Shown here piece after piece: positions 53,101 to 60,532 of a stretch of DNA of 64,000 bases. The stretch is taken from the NCBI GenBank assembly GCA_030749435.1, contig JASMKH010000005.1, positions 29,802 through 93,801 of the forward strand, in the 5' to 3' direction. The stretch's first letter is position 1. Every line of letters starts with the position of its first letter. A model generated the notes under the pieces. That model saw nothing but the letters and a program-made list of their open reading frames with translations. It searched no databases and was not told the origin of the DNA. This DNA comes from Phycisphaerales bacterium. GTDB taxonomy: Bacteria; Planctomycetota; Phycisphaerae; Phycisphaerales; SM1A02. Made by a program: the position numbers and the translations under genes.

Positions 53101-55337
53101 AACACGCCAATTGCCGAACCGACGGCCCGGGCCACCGCCACGATGTCCCAGTTCACATCGTCTCGATCAAAAGTCTCGCCGGGCCATGGGAAGGTGCCTT
53201 TGACCGAAGCCACGGCGAAGGGCTGCTGCCCTTCCGTGCAGAGCGTGCGGTAGGCACCGGCGGCAACATCCTGCACCTCGACGCCCCACGTGTCCTCCCA
53301 ATCATCCCCACCGATCCACGGGACGTTGGCGAAGTACGGCTCGCCGTAGGGGTAGCCCGAGAGCAGCAGAATCATGTTGTTGCCATCCAGGCTCTCCGGG
53401 ATGTCGGTGCCCCACTCGGCAGCGACCAGTTCCAACGTGTCGCTGATCTCCCAGAGCGCGTCGGCGTCCTCGTACACGGTTCCGTTGGCGCTGCAGGGCG
53501 TTCCCGATTCATTCCAGCAGGAGGAACCCGGTCCCTGCCACTGGGCGGTGAAGCCCATATTGGCCCATTCGGCACAGGATGCTTCCGACTCCGAGTCCAT
53601 GCACCAGCCTTCGTTCGGGAAGCAACAGGCGCCGCCGACGTAATACGTCTGATAGTCATCTCGAAGGAGCAGATCACCCACCTGCAACTCGACGAGCGCA
53701 TCCCGCGTGAGGATGTAGTTCATCGAGGCGATGAGCATCGCGGCGTAGGCCTGGGCGGCCTGCACGTCGCCATTGAATCGCTCGAGATACCAACCATCGG
53801 TGTCGATCGTGATCCGGGGACTCTGGCAGACCAGGTTCACGGGCGGCCCGACACCCTGCGGTTCCTTCTGCATCGACTCGGGACAGATGAAGTCGGTACC
53901 CCACACGCCCTGCCCTGCCGGGTCGAAGATGCAGGGGAAGCACTCCTTCGTGAAGTATCCCGCTTCGCCAGTTCCGTTGAACGACTCGGTGATGATGTCC
54001 GCGTCTGTGCAGATCGACTCGGGCACGTTGATGCACGCCACTTTCTCAAAGATCTCAAAGTCCGGATCATCCGGATCGGCAATGTCTTCACACAACACTT
54101 CCTGCTCGAAGCAGCAGGCCCCGGAGGGCTGCTCACAGATGTCGGGATCGATGGCCAGAATCGTCGCGGCATCGACAAAGTTGCTGGTCGCCATCGTCTC
54201 AGGCGATGCGAGATCGCCGCCAAGGCAGATGGCCGGGGGGACCAGGAAGGTGCCGCCCAGGAGCGCGCATTCGCACGCCGCCAGATCCTGCACCGCATAG
54301 ACACTCGAACCCGGCGGCGACTGCACACAGCACGCACCGGTCCAGTTTTCGAAACTGGGATCACCCGGATTGGCGTCCGGATCGGGCTCGAAGCACACCC
54401 ACTGCTCGTCGCACGGCACGCCGGGGCCGAGCCAACAGGGAGGCAGGTTCGGCGGCGTCGAGTCAAAGTCGATCACTGTCGTACCGTCCGGCCAGTCCTG
54501 CTGGCAGAACGTGTCGTCCGGATCATTGCAGAAGTCTGCGCAGAGCGCGGCGGGGAGTTGGAAGCAGAATCCGGGCATGACGCAGCAGGCACCGAGTTCG
54601 ACCTCGGGGTCGAGCGCCACTGCAGATCGGTTGAGCATGTCTGGCAGCCGGCGAGCACCTTCGCCCGAGACGAGCTCCCGCAGGGGGCTCTCGGGATCCT
54701 GCATCGCCATCAGTAGCCGATCGTAGTCCGACTCGGGACTGAACTTCGTGGGCGGCGGGGGCAACTCCGGTTGACGCTTGACCTCCTTGAATCGTCCGGG
54801 GGCCGGAATGTCGATGCCGCCGCGAGAGGCCCCGACGCGGTACATCAGCGTCGGGCCACCATCGGGCGGCGTGGCGATCATGTGAAGACCCGCGTCGGTT
54901 TCGATCCACCCCTGAACGGAGTCTTTGTAGATCCCCAGAAAGACGGCGCTGTCTGGTTCACCATCAACGCTTCCGGAGAGGAGCAGCACCGGCGCCGCGG
55001 CGACCGCTGTCTCGGTGTGGCTGCCAGCGGCGTCTGTACGCACCAGCCAGGTCGCCTCAATCGGATTCTGCATCCGCCGGAGCACCAGTGTGGCCTCATC
55101 GCCGTCCGGCATGGGCATGCCGCGCAGCCTGATGGTGCCTGCATTCCAGACGGCCGAGGATCCGATCTCATCGATCTTCAACGCCACGGCCCGCGGGGGC
55201 GTTCTGGCAAGGTCTGCCGCCAGTTCGGAACGGGTCATCGGCGAGGCCAGATCCAGCGTGGGCGAGCCCGCCGCCGCCGCTGAAAGCACCCACAGCATCC
55301 CTGCCAAGCCCCCGGTCATACCCGCAAATGATGTCAT
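50016..55337 (-). CDS. Giant secreted cysteine-rich protein with degenerate metalloprotease domain and dockerin-like end
   Basis: 1773 residues. A signal peptide (LAGMLWVLSAAAAG) is followed by a propeptide-like part. Next come four cysteine modules of the GACC type (from about residue 250) and a zincin-like region (about 600-830). In that region the zinc motif place reads ARAVGSAIGVFE (about 734) and is followed by YGYDTC and MSFCHVCPGG. An Ig-like stretch LLDVMANDVTPG (about 865), a beta-sandwich part (about 1080-1180) and eight more GACC-type modules (about 1200-1700) complete the middle. The end is a pair of EF-hands (DLTGDGRVGADDLLQLFANWG and DLDGSGKVGVDDLIRLL). The histidines and glutamate of HExxHxxGxxH are lost, so it is probably a binding or matrix protein. 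Confidence 0.8.
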   Translation of the reverse strand: MTSFAGMTGGLAGMLWVLSAAAAGSPTLDLASPMTRSELAADLARTPPRAVALKIDEIGSSAVWNAGTIRLRGMPMPDGDEATLVLRRMQNPIEATWLVRTDAAGSHTETAVAAAPVLLLSGSVDGEPDSAVFLGIYKDSVQGWIETDAGLHMIATPPDGGPTLMYRVGASRGGIDIPAPGRFKEVKRQPELPPPPTKFSPESDYDRLLMAMQDPESPLRELVSGEGARRLPDMLNRSAVALDPEVELGACCVMPGFCFQLPAALCADFCNDPDDTFCQQDWPDGTTVIDFDSTPPNLPPCWLGPGVPCDEQWVCFEPDPDANPGDPSFENWTGACCVQSPPGSSVYAVQDLAACECALLGGTFLVPPAICLGGDLASPETMATSNFVDAATILAIDPDICEQPSGACCFEQEVLCEDIADPDDPDFEIFEKVACINVPESICTDADIITESFNGTGEAGYFTKECFPCIFDPAGQGVWGTDFICPESMQKEPQGVGPPVNLVCQSPRITIDTDGWYLERFNGDVQAAQAYAAMLIASMNYILTRDALVELQVGDLLLRDDYQTYYVGGACCFPNEGWCMDSESEASCAEWANMGFTAQWQGPGSSCWNESGTPCSANGTVYEDADALWEISDTLELVAAEWGTDIPESLDGNNMILLLSGYPYGEPYFANVPWIGGDDWEDTWGVEVQDVAAGAYRTLCTEGQQPFAVASVKGTFPWPGETFDRDDVNWDIVAVARAVGSAIGVFETSLYGYDTCFGPPCEGVRASLDCDHRFFYADLFDLSSPFISTSSMPSTLMSFCHVCPGGSANVQLRFRSEMAARIYARFATMDCSWSGSGGLDPSTPGTPYAADDLFRMVPGGSQLLDVMANDVTPGCFDQNTFEPYDPITGDPWDPSTWDPDEDPWPIFPLDVTDLSVWENDPFDPGLPQDLWWDWVPDGDAALPGLTILGGTIDIVEDPANPNGSRVVEYTPPSESCGIDFFEYRITTDPSAYELPDGTPAPIPGIQPEEAEALVRIIEQPCSASYTIICNPAIPGDCPESVAEPPVPPSVPDPTAADVIEVVDSAAAEISAFAWSGLILEWDAVGSTLAEDAFLRVWVADAAGSAANTFFDVYPFGTVGVACGPASPYVPGPNPIAGPSSGSCGPPDRAFVPVDGVILVQCLEATDDLPGRDAWWTGGSFCVISEPTNAFGACCVDGLCIQTTAYDCAALGWNWDWLPPSLSDPEYRWGWSFDRNASGFFHGSGTSCCERDWCRRTAPCCYEGPNDKPACALLTCEECRDIGGVMLTMSAESHGTDYCDPAEPWFPTIGPPQPLWDTECVYPVCNFEDLSTTPLVPISPPDPSGTVGACCVTTLGGERFCADLTRDDCEAYEPDPLIASTSWSVVARCDEVPCGPLGACCVDSGAGLVCIADGWSEVECESLWYVDPANPPDLIVFREGETCGANSCNPSGTGACCLTDVDVCCDGFTKDVCDLVYGTYLGDGVLCTACDSTAATGVCSLAVSGLPVCTSDLTQNVCENTLGGTWYPEIVTCSEGVPDLGRDIVPADQPETQPDPANPLGACCHEYECVPQVHRFDCILAGGRFLSDDENPYGTHANPGGCPPTQDPWIGRCCMQTTEFGPVCVKLTSAECVAEGGTFALGVDCPSLCGVVELDLCAPGECEVIVPVSSGIGGTSSTITYVAADEARCLSRDGRWLGYKSELGYTSAQCPPTQTFPLTGGSRREGDLTGDGRVGADDLLQLFANWGSDASRADLDGSGKVGVDDLIRLLSHWD
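50460..54600 (-). repeat. Twelve GACC-type cysteine modules in two blocks
   Basis: Protein-level repeats starting with G-A-C-C (variants GACC, GVCS, GRCC, APCC), then 10-25 residues, then C, usually followed by x-x-x-G-G-x-F/W. Four lie before the zincin-like region and eight after. The nucleotide repeats are too diverged to recombine easily. Confidence 0.6.
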
Positions 55338-55593
55338 TCTGTCACTCCAGGAGGCCTGCGCCGGTCTGCCGAGGGAGAAGCGTCGTGGACACCCATCCCG
55401 TTCACCTTTCTGAGCCCGGTAACCGCCTCAGCGTGAGAGGTCAAGAAACGCTCCCACCCGATGAAGCGTCCTCCACGCGGAACGGACCACCACAATCGAG
55501 CCCGATCCGACAACCCACCCCATCACATGCCCCTCAAAGGTACCACCAGTCGCAGGGCCTGTCGATATCGGATTCGTCGATTCTGATGCCTGA

Positions 55594-55610
55594 GAGCCCA
55601 ATAATGGCTC
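55594..55610 (-). terminator. Weak hairpin at the end of the EgtC-like gene
   Basis: GAGCC (55594-55598) and GGCTC (55606-55610) form a 5-bp stem with a 7-base loop at the stop codon of the amidotransferase gene. No T tract follows; it is a candidate only. Confidence 0.25.
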
Positions 55611-56442
55611 ATCTGGCGGTACTGCCGGATCCCACTGCGAGGGGCCGAATCTCGACCTCGTCGCCCCTGGCCCGAAGGACATGGCGTGGCGGAATGACCC
55701 TCCAGTGTTCATCGCAGTCGTCAAGAGGTTCCGACACAACGATGGTGGCCTGAGACTCGATCGCCCCGGCAACCGCAGATGCCCGATCGAGCGCCGCGCG
55801 CGAGGCAGTGTGGTACAGCGATGGCCCGTCACCATCGGACCCGTACCGCGCCGCCCAGAGCGTGTCGCCGTCGCTCAACGCGACGGTCATGTTGAAGGGC
55901 GCTGCGACGCCATGGTGTCGCCTGCTGGCTTCGACCCGCATGATCATCCGCTCGATCGAACCAGCCGGGTCCTCGTGCATTCCCTCGCTCTGGCAGATTC
56001 CAAACATGGTCTCACTGTCAGTACTCCCCTGCTTGGCCGCGTACACCGACGGATCGATAGAACGGTCGAGGTCCTTCCGAACACGATCGAATCCGCCGAT
56101 CGAGCCGTTGTGTTGAAAGAGCCACCGCCCCGCCCGGAACGGGTGACAATTCGTCCGTGAGACGGCGCTCGTCGCCGCCCGGATGTGCGCCATAAAGAGC
56201 GGCGAGGCGAGATGGGCCGCGATGCTCTTCAGGTTCTCGTCGTTCCAGGCCGGCCGCGTCTCGTGATACACGCCTGGGTTCTCGCTCCGCGCTGTATACC
56301 ACCCCACACCGAATCCGTCCGCGTTGATCGCGAAGGTCGACTCTTCGGCGTGGCGAGATTGGAGAAGGAGCGAGTGAGCCGGCTTCACGAGGAGTTCGGC
56401 GAGCCGCAGTTCGGGACCGGTATAGGCAATCCATCTGCACAT
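55609..56442 (-). CDS. Class II glutamine amidotransferase (EgtC/YafJ-like)
   Basis: 277 residues from ATG 56442, which places the catalytic cysteine at position 2 (MCRWIAYTG). NADGFGVGWY, MAHIRAATSA, RTNCHPFRAG and FQHNGSIGGF are the glutamine-binding motifs. The pattern is that of EgtC, the enzyme that removes glutamate in ergothioneine synthesis, and its relatives. The partner genes egtB and egtD are absent here, so ergothioneine synthesis cannot be claimed. The longer upstream frame would spoil the Cys2 position, fixing this start. TACGCT lies six bases upstream. Confidence 0.82.
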   Translation of the reverse strand: MCRWIAYTGPELRLAELLVKPAHSLLLQSRHAEESTFAINADGFGVGWYTARSENPGVYHETRPAWNDENLKSIAAHLASPLFMAHIRAATSAVSRTNCHPFRAGRWLFQHNGSIGGFDRVRKDLDRSIDPSVYAAKQGSTDSETMFGICQSEGMHEDPAGSIERMIMRVEASRRHHGVAAPFNMTVALSDGDTLWAARYGSDGDGPSLYHTASRAALDRASAVAGAIESQATIVVSEPLDDCDEHWRVIPPRHVLRARGDEVEIRPLAVGSGSTAR

Positions 56443-56933
56443 GGCAGCAGCGTACCTGCTCCGAGACGTCGCAATGTGGTGACCCTGCAGCGGCATCGGT
56501 AGCCAGAAGGGCAACTGAACAGGTGCACCTCGAGGTCACTCCGCGCAGTCAGCCGCCCGGAACCGTCCTTCACGGCGGTCGTGCGACCCTCAAAGAAGAG
56601 GGCAGGTGTTACAAACCAACCTGCGTCTGACCCCTGACGCTTCCAGGAATGCAACACCATCAGCCCTCACGAACTCGGAAGCCGCGTTCGCACTCGCACC
56701 GGTGTGTGACTGTTGAACGCTTCTTTGGACGTCGAAGCGTTGCGCCGCACCGCGCGCCGTTTTCATCGCTGCGTTTTGGCAGTTGTCGGTCGGAAACGCA
56801 GCGTGCTGCCTTATGGTCGGAAGCGTGACGTCACACGTCGCCTGCTGGGACACGGAAGGATCAGGGGCCTTGAGTTCATCAGTCACACCAGCGTGCAGAC
56901 CACACTCTGTGGCCTGCTGGGGAGAGTTCAGAC
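56443..56933. other. Noncoding region rich in inverted repeats between EgtC-like gene and HTH-TPR gene
   Basis: 491 bases with no convincing gene on either strand. It contains TACGCT (56454-56449) for the leftward gene; a perfect 8-bp hairpin (AACGCTTC 56716-56723, GAAGCGTT 56734-56741); a perfect 10-bp inverted repeat (CGCTGCGTTT 56767-56776, AAACGCAGCG 56794-56803); an 11-base direct repeat GGTCGGAA(A/G)CG at 56788-56798 and 56815-56825; and a 10-base palindrome GTGACGTCAC (56825-56834). Candidates are operators for the HTH protein or a small structured RNA. Confidence 0.5.
56449..56454 (-). promoter_or_regulatory. -10-like hexamer directly ahead of the EgtC-like gene
   Basis: TACGCT on the minus strand, six bases before ATG 56442, with no ribosome binding site. 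Confidence 0.35.
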
Positions 56934-58193
56934 ATGATTGACGTGTCCACGAAGAAGAAGCGACTTGAGCGGTTGGTAGAACTCGCTCAGGTCTATCGAA
57001 ACTGGTCCAGACGCGAACTCGCAGAGTCCCTCGGGCGTGATCCGACGAAGCTCATTCCGATCAGCGGCAATCCGAAACTCGATTTCATCATCGAACTGGC
57101 GGATGTGCTCGATTGGACAGTCGGTGACGTGACCGAGTGCCTGTGGGACTCGGCGGATCGTGAACTGGCCGAGCCCACCACGCGGAGTTTCGCCGAACTC
57201 GACGAGGCTGCCGGCAAGGCTCACGCCCGAGGGAATCACCGAGAGATGATCCGCCTGGCGGGGAAGGCGCGGGCCGCCGCGACCAGCGGTGAAGAGCGGG
57301 CACTGGCCTGCAATCGGGAACTCGGCGGCTGGGACGGCCTGGGACGATTCACCAGAAGCCTCGATCTGGCCCGTGAGGGCCTCTCCGAAGCGCCGCTCGC
57401 AGCAGATGTCCGCCGCATGCTCCAGAGCAACCTCGCCAATGCGTGCTACAGCCTCTGGCATCTCACCGAGGCTCGGACCATCGCCTTTGATCTCATCAAG
57501 CACTACGACCAGTCACCCCCGGTGACGCTTCGGGAACGGCGAACCCACGCGTTCTCACTGTATGTCCTTGGGAGTTCGCATCGGCGGCTCATCGACGCCG
57601 ACCCCGCCCGAGCCAACCACCATGCAGCCAAGGCCAGTTGCAACCTGCGAGCGGCCATGGAGCAGTACGGGACTTTTGGGGTCGATGAAGACAGTTCCGC
57701 CCCGGGGATCGCGAGGACGTGTCGGGGCGGCGGCCTGGAGGCGGACATCGTGACAGGCCGCATCGATGCGCGGCAGGCACTCGCCTCAATCATGGACTCC
57801 ATGTCGGAGGTCGTCGACCTTGACAAGGACTCCGCTGGCGACCTGCTGGAGAGTCACGGGTGGTGGTGCATCTTTGGTTGCAACATCGCGCTGCGACACA
57901 TTTCCAACGAGCGCGAGTTGCACCGGCTGCTGGCACTCTTCACCAACAAGGCCGACGAAATCGCCGACCGCCTCGACAACTGGGCCATGCGAGAGCGCGT
58001 GTTCTCCATCCAGTTCGATGGGCACCGGCGGTTCGTCGGATGGACCGGTCAGGACAAGCCGCTGACCATGGACAACGACGACGTTCGCATGATCACAGGG
58101 ACGATGGGGCGATTTCCGAACTTCCGGCGGACCGGATGGACCATGCTCGATTCGGCCCGCATCGTCACCGACAGCGTCGTGGCCACAGCTTGA
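56934..58193 (+). CDS. HTH-TPR regulator (RRNPP-like architecture)
   Basis: 419 residues. The N-terminal 75 residues form an XRE-type helix-turn-helix (WSRRELAESLGRDPTKL, then LDFIIELADVLDWTVGDV). From about 85 on it is alpha-helical with TPR-like pairs (MLQSNLANACYSLWHLTEARTI; HREMIRLAGKARAAA; RTHAFSLYVLGSSHRRLI). No membrane segment or enzymatic motif is seen. In Firmicutes the same order, HTH then TPR, defines the RRNPP regulators that bind exported-and-reimported peptides encoded next door. Here a small exported protein starts 12 bases later. GGGGAG lies nine bases before the start. No precise family is recognised. Confidence 0.6.
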   Translation: MIDVSTKKKRLERLVELAQVYRNWSRRELAESLGRDPTKLIPISGNPKLDFIIELADVLDWTVGDVTECLWDSADRELAEPTTRSFAELDEAAGKAHARGNHREMIRLAGKARAAATSGEERALACNRELGGWDGLGRFTRSLDLAREGLSEAPLAADVRRMLQSNLANACYSLWHLTEARTIAFDLIKHYDQSPPVTLRERRTHAFSLYVLGSSHRRLIDADPARANHHAAKASCNLRAAMEQYGTFGVDEDSSAPGIARTCRGGGLEADIVTGRIDARQALASIMDSMSEVVDLDKDSAGDLLESHGWWCIFGCNIALRHISNERELHRLLALFTNKADEIADRLDNWAMRERVFSIQFDGHRRFVGWTGQDKPLTMDNDDVRMITGTMGRFPNFRRTGWTMLDSARIVTDSVVATA

Positions 58194-58205
58194 GAGGAGG
58201 ATCTC

Positions 58206-58658
58206 ATGAAGATTCAGAGACATTGTGCACTCACAGTCACCGGAGTACTGGTACTTGCCATGACCGCTCCGGCTGTTGCCGGACGGGGCGGAAAGCCTGG
58301 CCAGTTGCCCTCACAGCCATGGGGCATTGGCGGCTTCCCGCCGGTCATCCACACCAATCAGGACGGACCGATGGGCGTGCAGACCCCGGGTGATCTGTGG
58401 GGCGGAATTGCGTCCAGCGACTTCACGCACCACCTCAACGGACCAATGCTGAACACCATCCTGGACCTGCATGTGTGGAGTGCCGGCGGTGGCTTCGAGG
58501 ACTCGTCGCTGGCGAAGCACGACGCCAAGGTGCCAGCACCGGACTGGTCAGCGAGCGGGCCCGTGGGAAGTCCGGGCGCCTCGCCCCTTCCTGCTCCAGG
58601 CGTCCTCACGCTGCTGGGTCTGGCGGGACTGGCTCATACGAGACGCCGGCGCGGGTGA
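58206..58658 (+). CDS. Small exported protein with PEP-CTERM-like sorting tail
   Basis: 150 residues. Signal peptide MKIQRHCALTVTGVLVLAMT ending at APAVAG; a glycine- and proline-rich middle without a known domain; and a C-terminal tripartite tail PAPG-VLTLLGLAGLA-HTRRRRG, like the PEP-CTERM class sorting signals cut by exosortases. No exosortase gene is nearby. A strong ribosome site GAGGAGG (58194-58200) lies five bases upstream, so it is well translated from the same message as the HTH-TPR gene. It may be structural, or the effector/ligand source for the regulator. Confidence 0.65.
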   Translation: MKIQRHCALTVTGVLVLAMTAPAVAGRGGKPGQLPSQPWGIGGFPPVIHTNQDGPMGVQTPGDLWGGIASSDFTHHLNGPMLNTILDLHVWSAGGGFEDSSLAKHDAKVPAPDWSASGPVGSPGASPLPAPGVLTLLGLAGLAHTRRRRG

Positions 58659-58701
58659 ATCCTGAATGGTGCTTCCCGGCCGCAGCACCACAACGCACGG
58701 A

Positions 58702-58733
58702 GCAGCCAAGTCCGCCTCGGCGGGCTTGGCTGC
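58702..58733. terminator. Bidirectional terminator hairpin between convergent genes
   Basis: GCAGCCAAG-T-CCGCC pairs with GGCGG-G-CTTGGCTGC, a stem of about 14 pairs with a 4-base loop and one G-T pair. It sits between the exported-protein gene (plus) and the transglutaminase gene (minus). There is no T run, as is usual for GC-rich genomes. Confidence 0.7.
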
Positions 58734-58749
58734 GGCCTGCCGCCCCGCG

Positions 58750-59580
58750 TCAATCGCTCCGGTACCGCTCCGAAACATCCACCGCCCTGATGTCCCTTCG
58801 CTCAGGTGCCCACGCCAATGGAAAGACGGCTTGCCCGCTCGGGCACACGGCGTAGATTCGATGCATCGGATCCTGCTCACCGGCCGCCTGTGCTGCCGCC
58901 TCATCAAACCATGCAGCGTCCCACGAGTTCGGGTCTGCCGCTTCAACATGGTGCCACTCGCCGTCCGCCCACACTTCGACCCAGGTGTGATTGCCGCGCT
59001 CATTGACCCACAGCGGCGTCCCCACCACTCGCGCCGCAATACCGCGTGTTCTACACGCATCCACAAGCAGGATCGACAGCCCTGTGCAGGACGAGAAGCC
59101 CAGTTCCATCGTCTCCAACGGGCCCTGATCGGGAGCCCTCCGCTTGGTCGGGTGATAGTGAACTCCGAGCGTCTCGCCGATCGCTGCATTGAGTTCACGC
59201 ACTGCGGCCCGGACCGTCATGCAGTCATCCGCCACACCCTGAAGACGATCCATGAGTGGGTCGCACCAGTCCTCCATGGCCTCGGACACGTTGGTCGGTG
59301 GCAGAACAGCATCCCGCCACAGCGATTCCGACACCTCGCTGGACCACGGTGCCTCCCGCCAGGCTCGGCGCATGACCCGGGCGTGGTGGCGAAGTTGCTC
59401 CCGTTCCACCTCATCTTCAGGGCGGAGCCTGGAGCGAAGCAGATCGACATCCGCCCGCACAATCGACTCCTCGTCATGCAGATCCACGCTGCTCCGCTGC
59501 GATGGTGACACCACGGTTCGCGCCGCATGACACGATGCGAGCACAGCGGTCGTAAGCACTACCAGCAGCGTCCGCGTCAT
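58750..59580 (-). CDS. Transglutaminase-like lipoprotein
   Basis: 276 residues. Lipobox VLAS-C with Cys17 marks it as a lipoprotein. The transglutaminase-like triad is seen as Cys in LGFSSCTGLS, His in GNHTWVEVW and Asp in EAADPNSW. Such proteins are usually cysteine proteases or amidases acting outside the membrane rather than true cross-linkers. The ATG overlaps the stop of the RsmB-like gene (ATGA). It is last in the group cold-shock protein, RsmB-like, transglutaminase. Confidence 0.82.
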   Translation of the reverse strand: MTRTLLVVLTTAVLASCHAARTVVSPSQRSSVDLHDEESIVRADVDLLRSRLRPEDEVEREQLRHHARVMRRAWREAPWSSEVSESLWRDAVLPPTNVSEAMEDWCDPLMDRLQGVADDCMTVRAAVRELNAAIGETLGVHYHPTKRRAPDQGPLETMELGFSSCTGLSILLVDACRTRGIAARVVGTPLWVNERGNHTWVEVWADGEWHHVEAADPNSWDAAWFDEAAAQAAGEQDPMHRIYAVCPSGQAVFPLAWAPERRDIRAVDVSERYRSD

Positions 59581-60521
59581 CCAGTCCTCCTGAGCCTCGC
59601 TATGTAGAACGGCGTCGTTTCAGTATCGCCCAGCACGCGAACCGTTCGCGCCATCTCCGGCAGCATGGACCGCCCCTGCCACCTGTGGAGTCCCGGCTTC
59701 GTCGAAGTCAGTTGCAGATCAACTGGCAGTATCTCCAATGGAATCCGCCCACGACGCACAACGCGATCAACAACCCGCTCGTTTTCCTCAGGCGCCATGG
59801 TGCAGGTGGCGTACACCGCGACTCCACCGGGACGAAGGGTCTTGCACGCCGATTCCAGAAGCGTCGCTTGCCGCTTCGCCAGACCGCGTATCCCGGCCAG
59901 GCTCCACCGCGACCAGGTCGCAGCATCGGAGAGATGAAAGCGTCCTTCGCCGCTGCACGGCACGTCCGCCAGCACCCGGTCGAAGCATCGCTCGTGGGTG
60001 GACCCCATGGACGCTCCGGGCCCAGTCAGAACCTCAACACCCTCGATGTTCAGACGTGCCAGCACCTTCTTCATCCGAACCGTCCGAGCGCGACTGAGTT
60101 CGTTCGCGACCAGCATCCCTCGCCCCTGCTGCTGCCTCCGAATCAACGAGGTCTTGCCACCCGGTGCAGCACACAGATCAAGAACATCGTGGCCCGGTCG
60201 CACATCCAGCGCCATGACTGCCGCCATACTCGAGAGCGACTGCAGGAACAACTGCTGGGCCGAGACAAGGGGCAGTCGTGACACCCGCGAGCGAGGAATG
60301 CATCCAAGCGACCATGCCTGAGCACACCAGGGCACGGGCGTGGCGTCCAGGCCAGCTGCCGCGAGCGCCGCAGCACCCTGGGCCGCCGACGTCGGGTCGC
60401 CGGTCCACCGAACAGCCAGCGGCGGGCAGGACGCCGACACGATCCACGCCGACAGTTCCTGAGGCGAAAGCAACTCTGAGATTCGCTTCAGGAAGTCGCC
60501 TGGAAGCTGAGACGGGAGCAT
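59577..60521 (-). CDS. RsmB/NOP2-type RNA (cytosine-5) methyltransferase
   Basis: 314 residues from ATG 60521 (a TTG at 60536 is the longer option). SAM-binding DLCAAPGGKTSLI; first cysteine in LADVPCSGEGRF; second in VYATCTMAPEENE. This is the two-cysteine RNA m5C methyltransferase family, including RsmB and RsmF; it has no N-terminal NusB-like domain, and the C-terminus is short. The target (16S rRNA or tRNA) is uncertain. It is encoded immediately after the cold-shock protein, with 11 bases between. Confidence 0.85.
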   Translation of the reverse strand: MLPSQLPGDFLKRISELLSPQELSAWIVSASCPPLAVRWTGDPTSAAQGAAALAAAGLDATPVPWCAQAWSLGCIPRSRVSRLPLVSAQQLFLQSLSSMAAVMALDVRPGHDVLDLCAAPGGKTSLIRRQQQGRGMLVANELSRARTVRMKKVLARLNIEGVEVLTGPGASMGSTHERCFDRVLADVPCSGEGRFHLSDAATWSRWSLAGIRGLAKRQATLLESACKTLRPGGVAVYATCTMAPEENERVVDRVVRRGRIPLEILPVDLQLTSTKPGLHRWQGRSMLPEMARTVRVLGDTETTPFYIARLRRTG

Positions 60522-60532
60522 CGCCGGCACAA

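Noticed and set aside
52905..54716. 603-codon open frame on the plus strand inside the giant protein gene
   Set aside because: Antisense to the giant protein; the product is rich in R, H, G and V with no motif. The minus strand shows signal peptide, cysteine modules and EF-hands.
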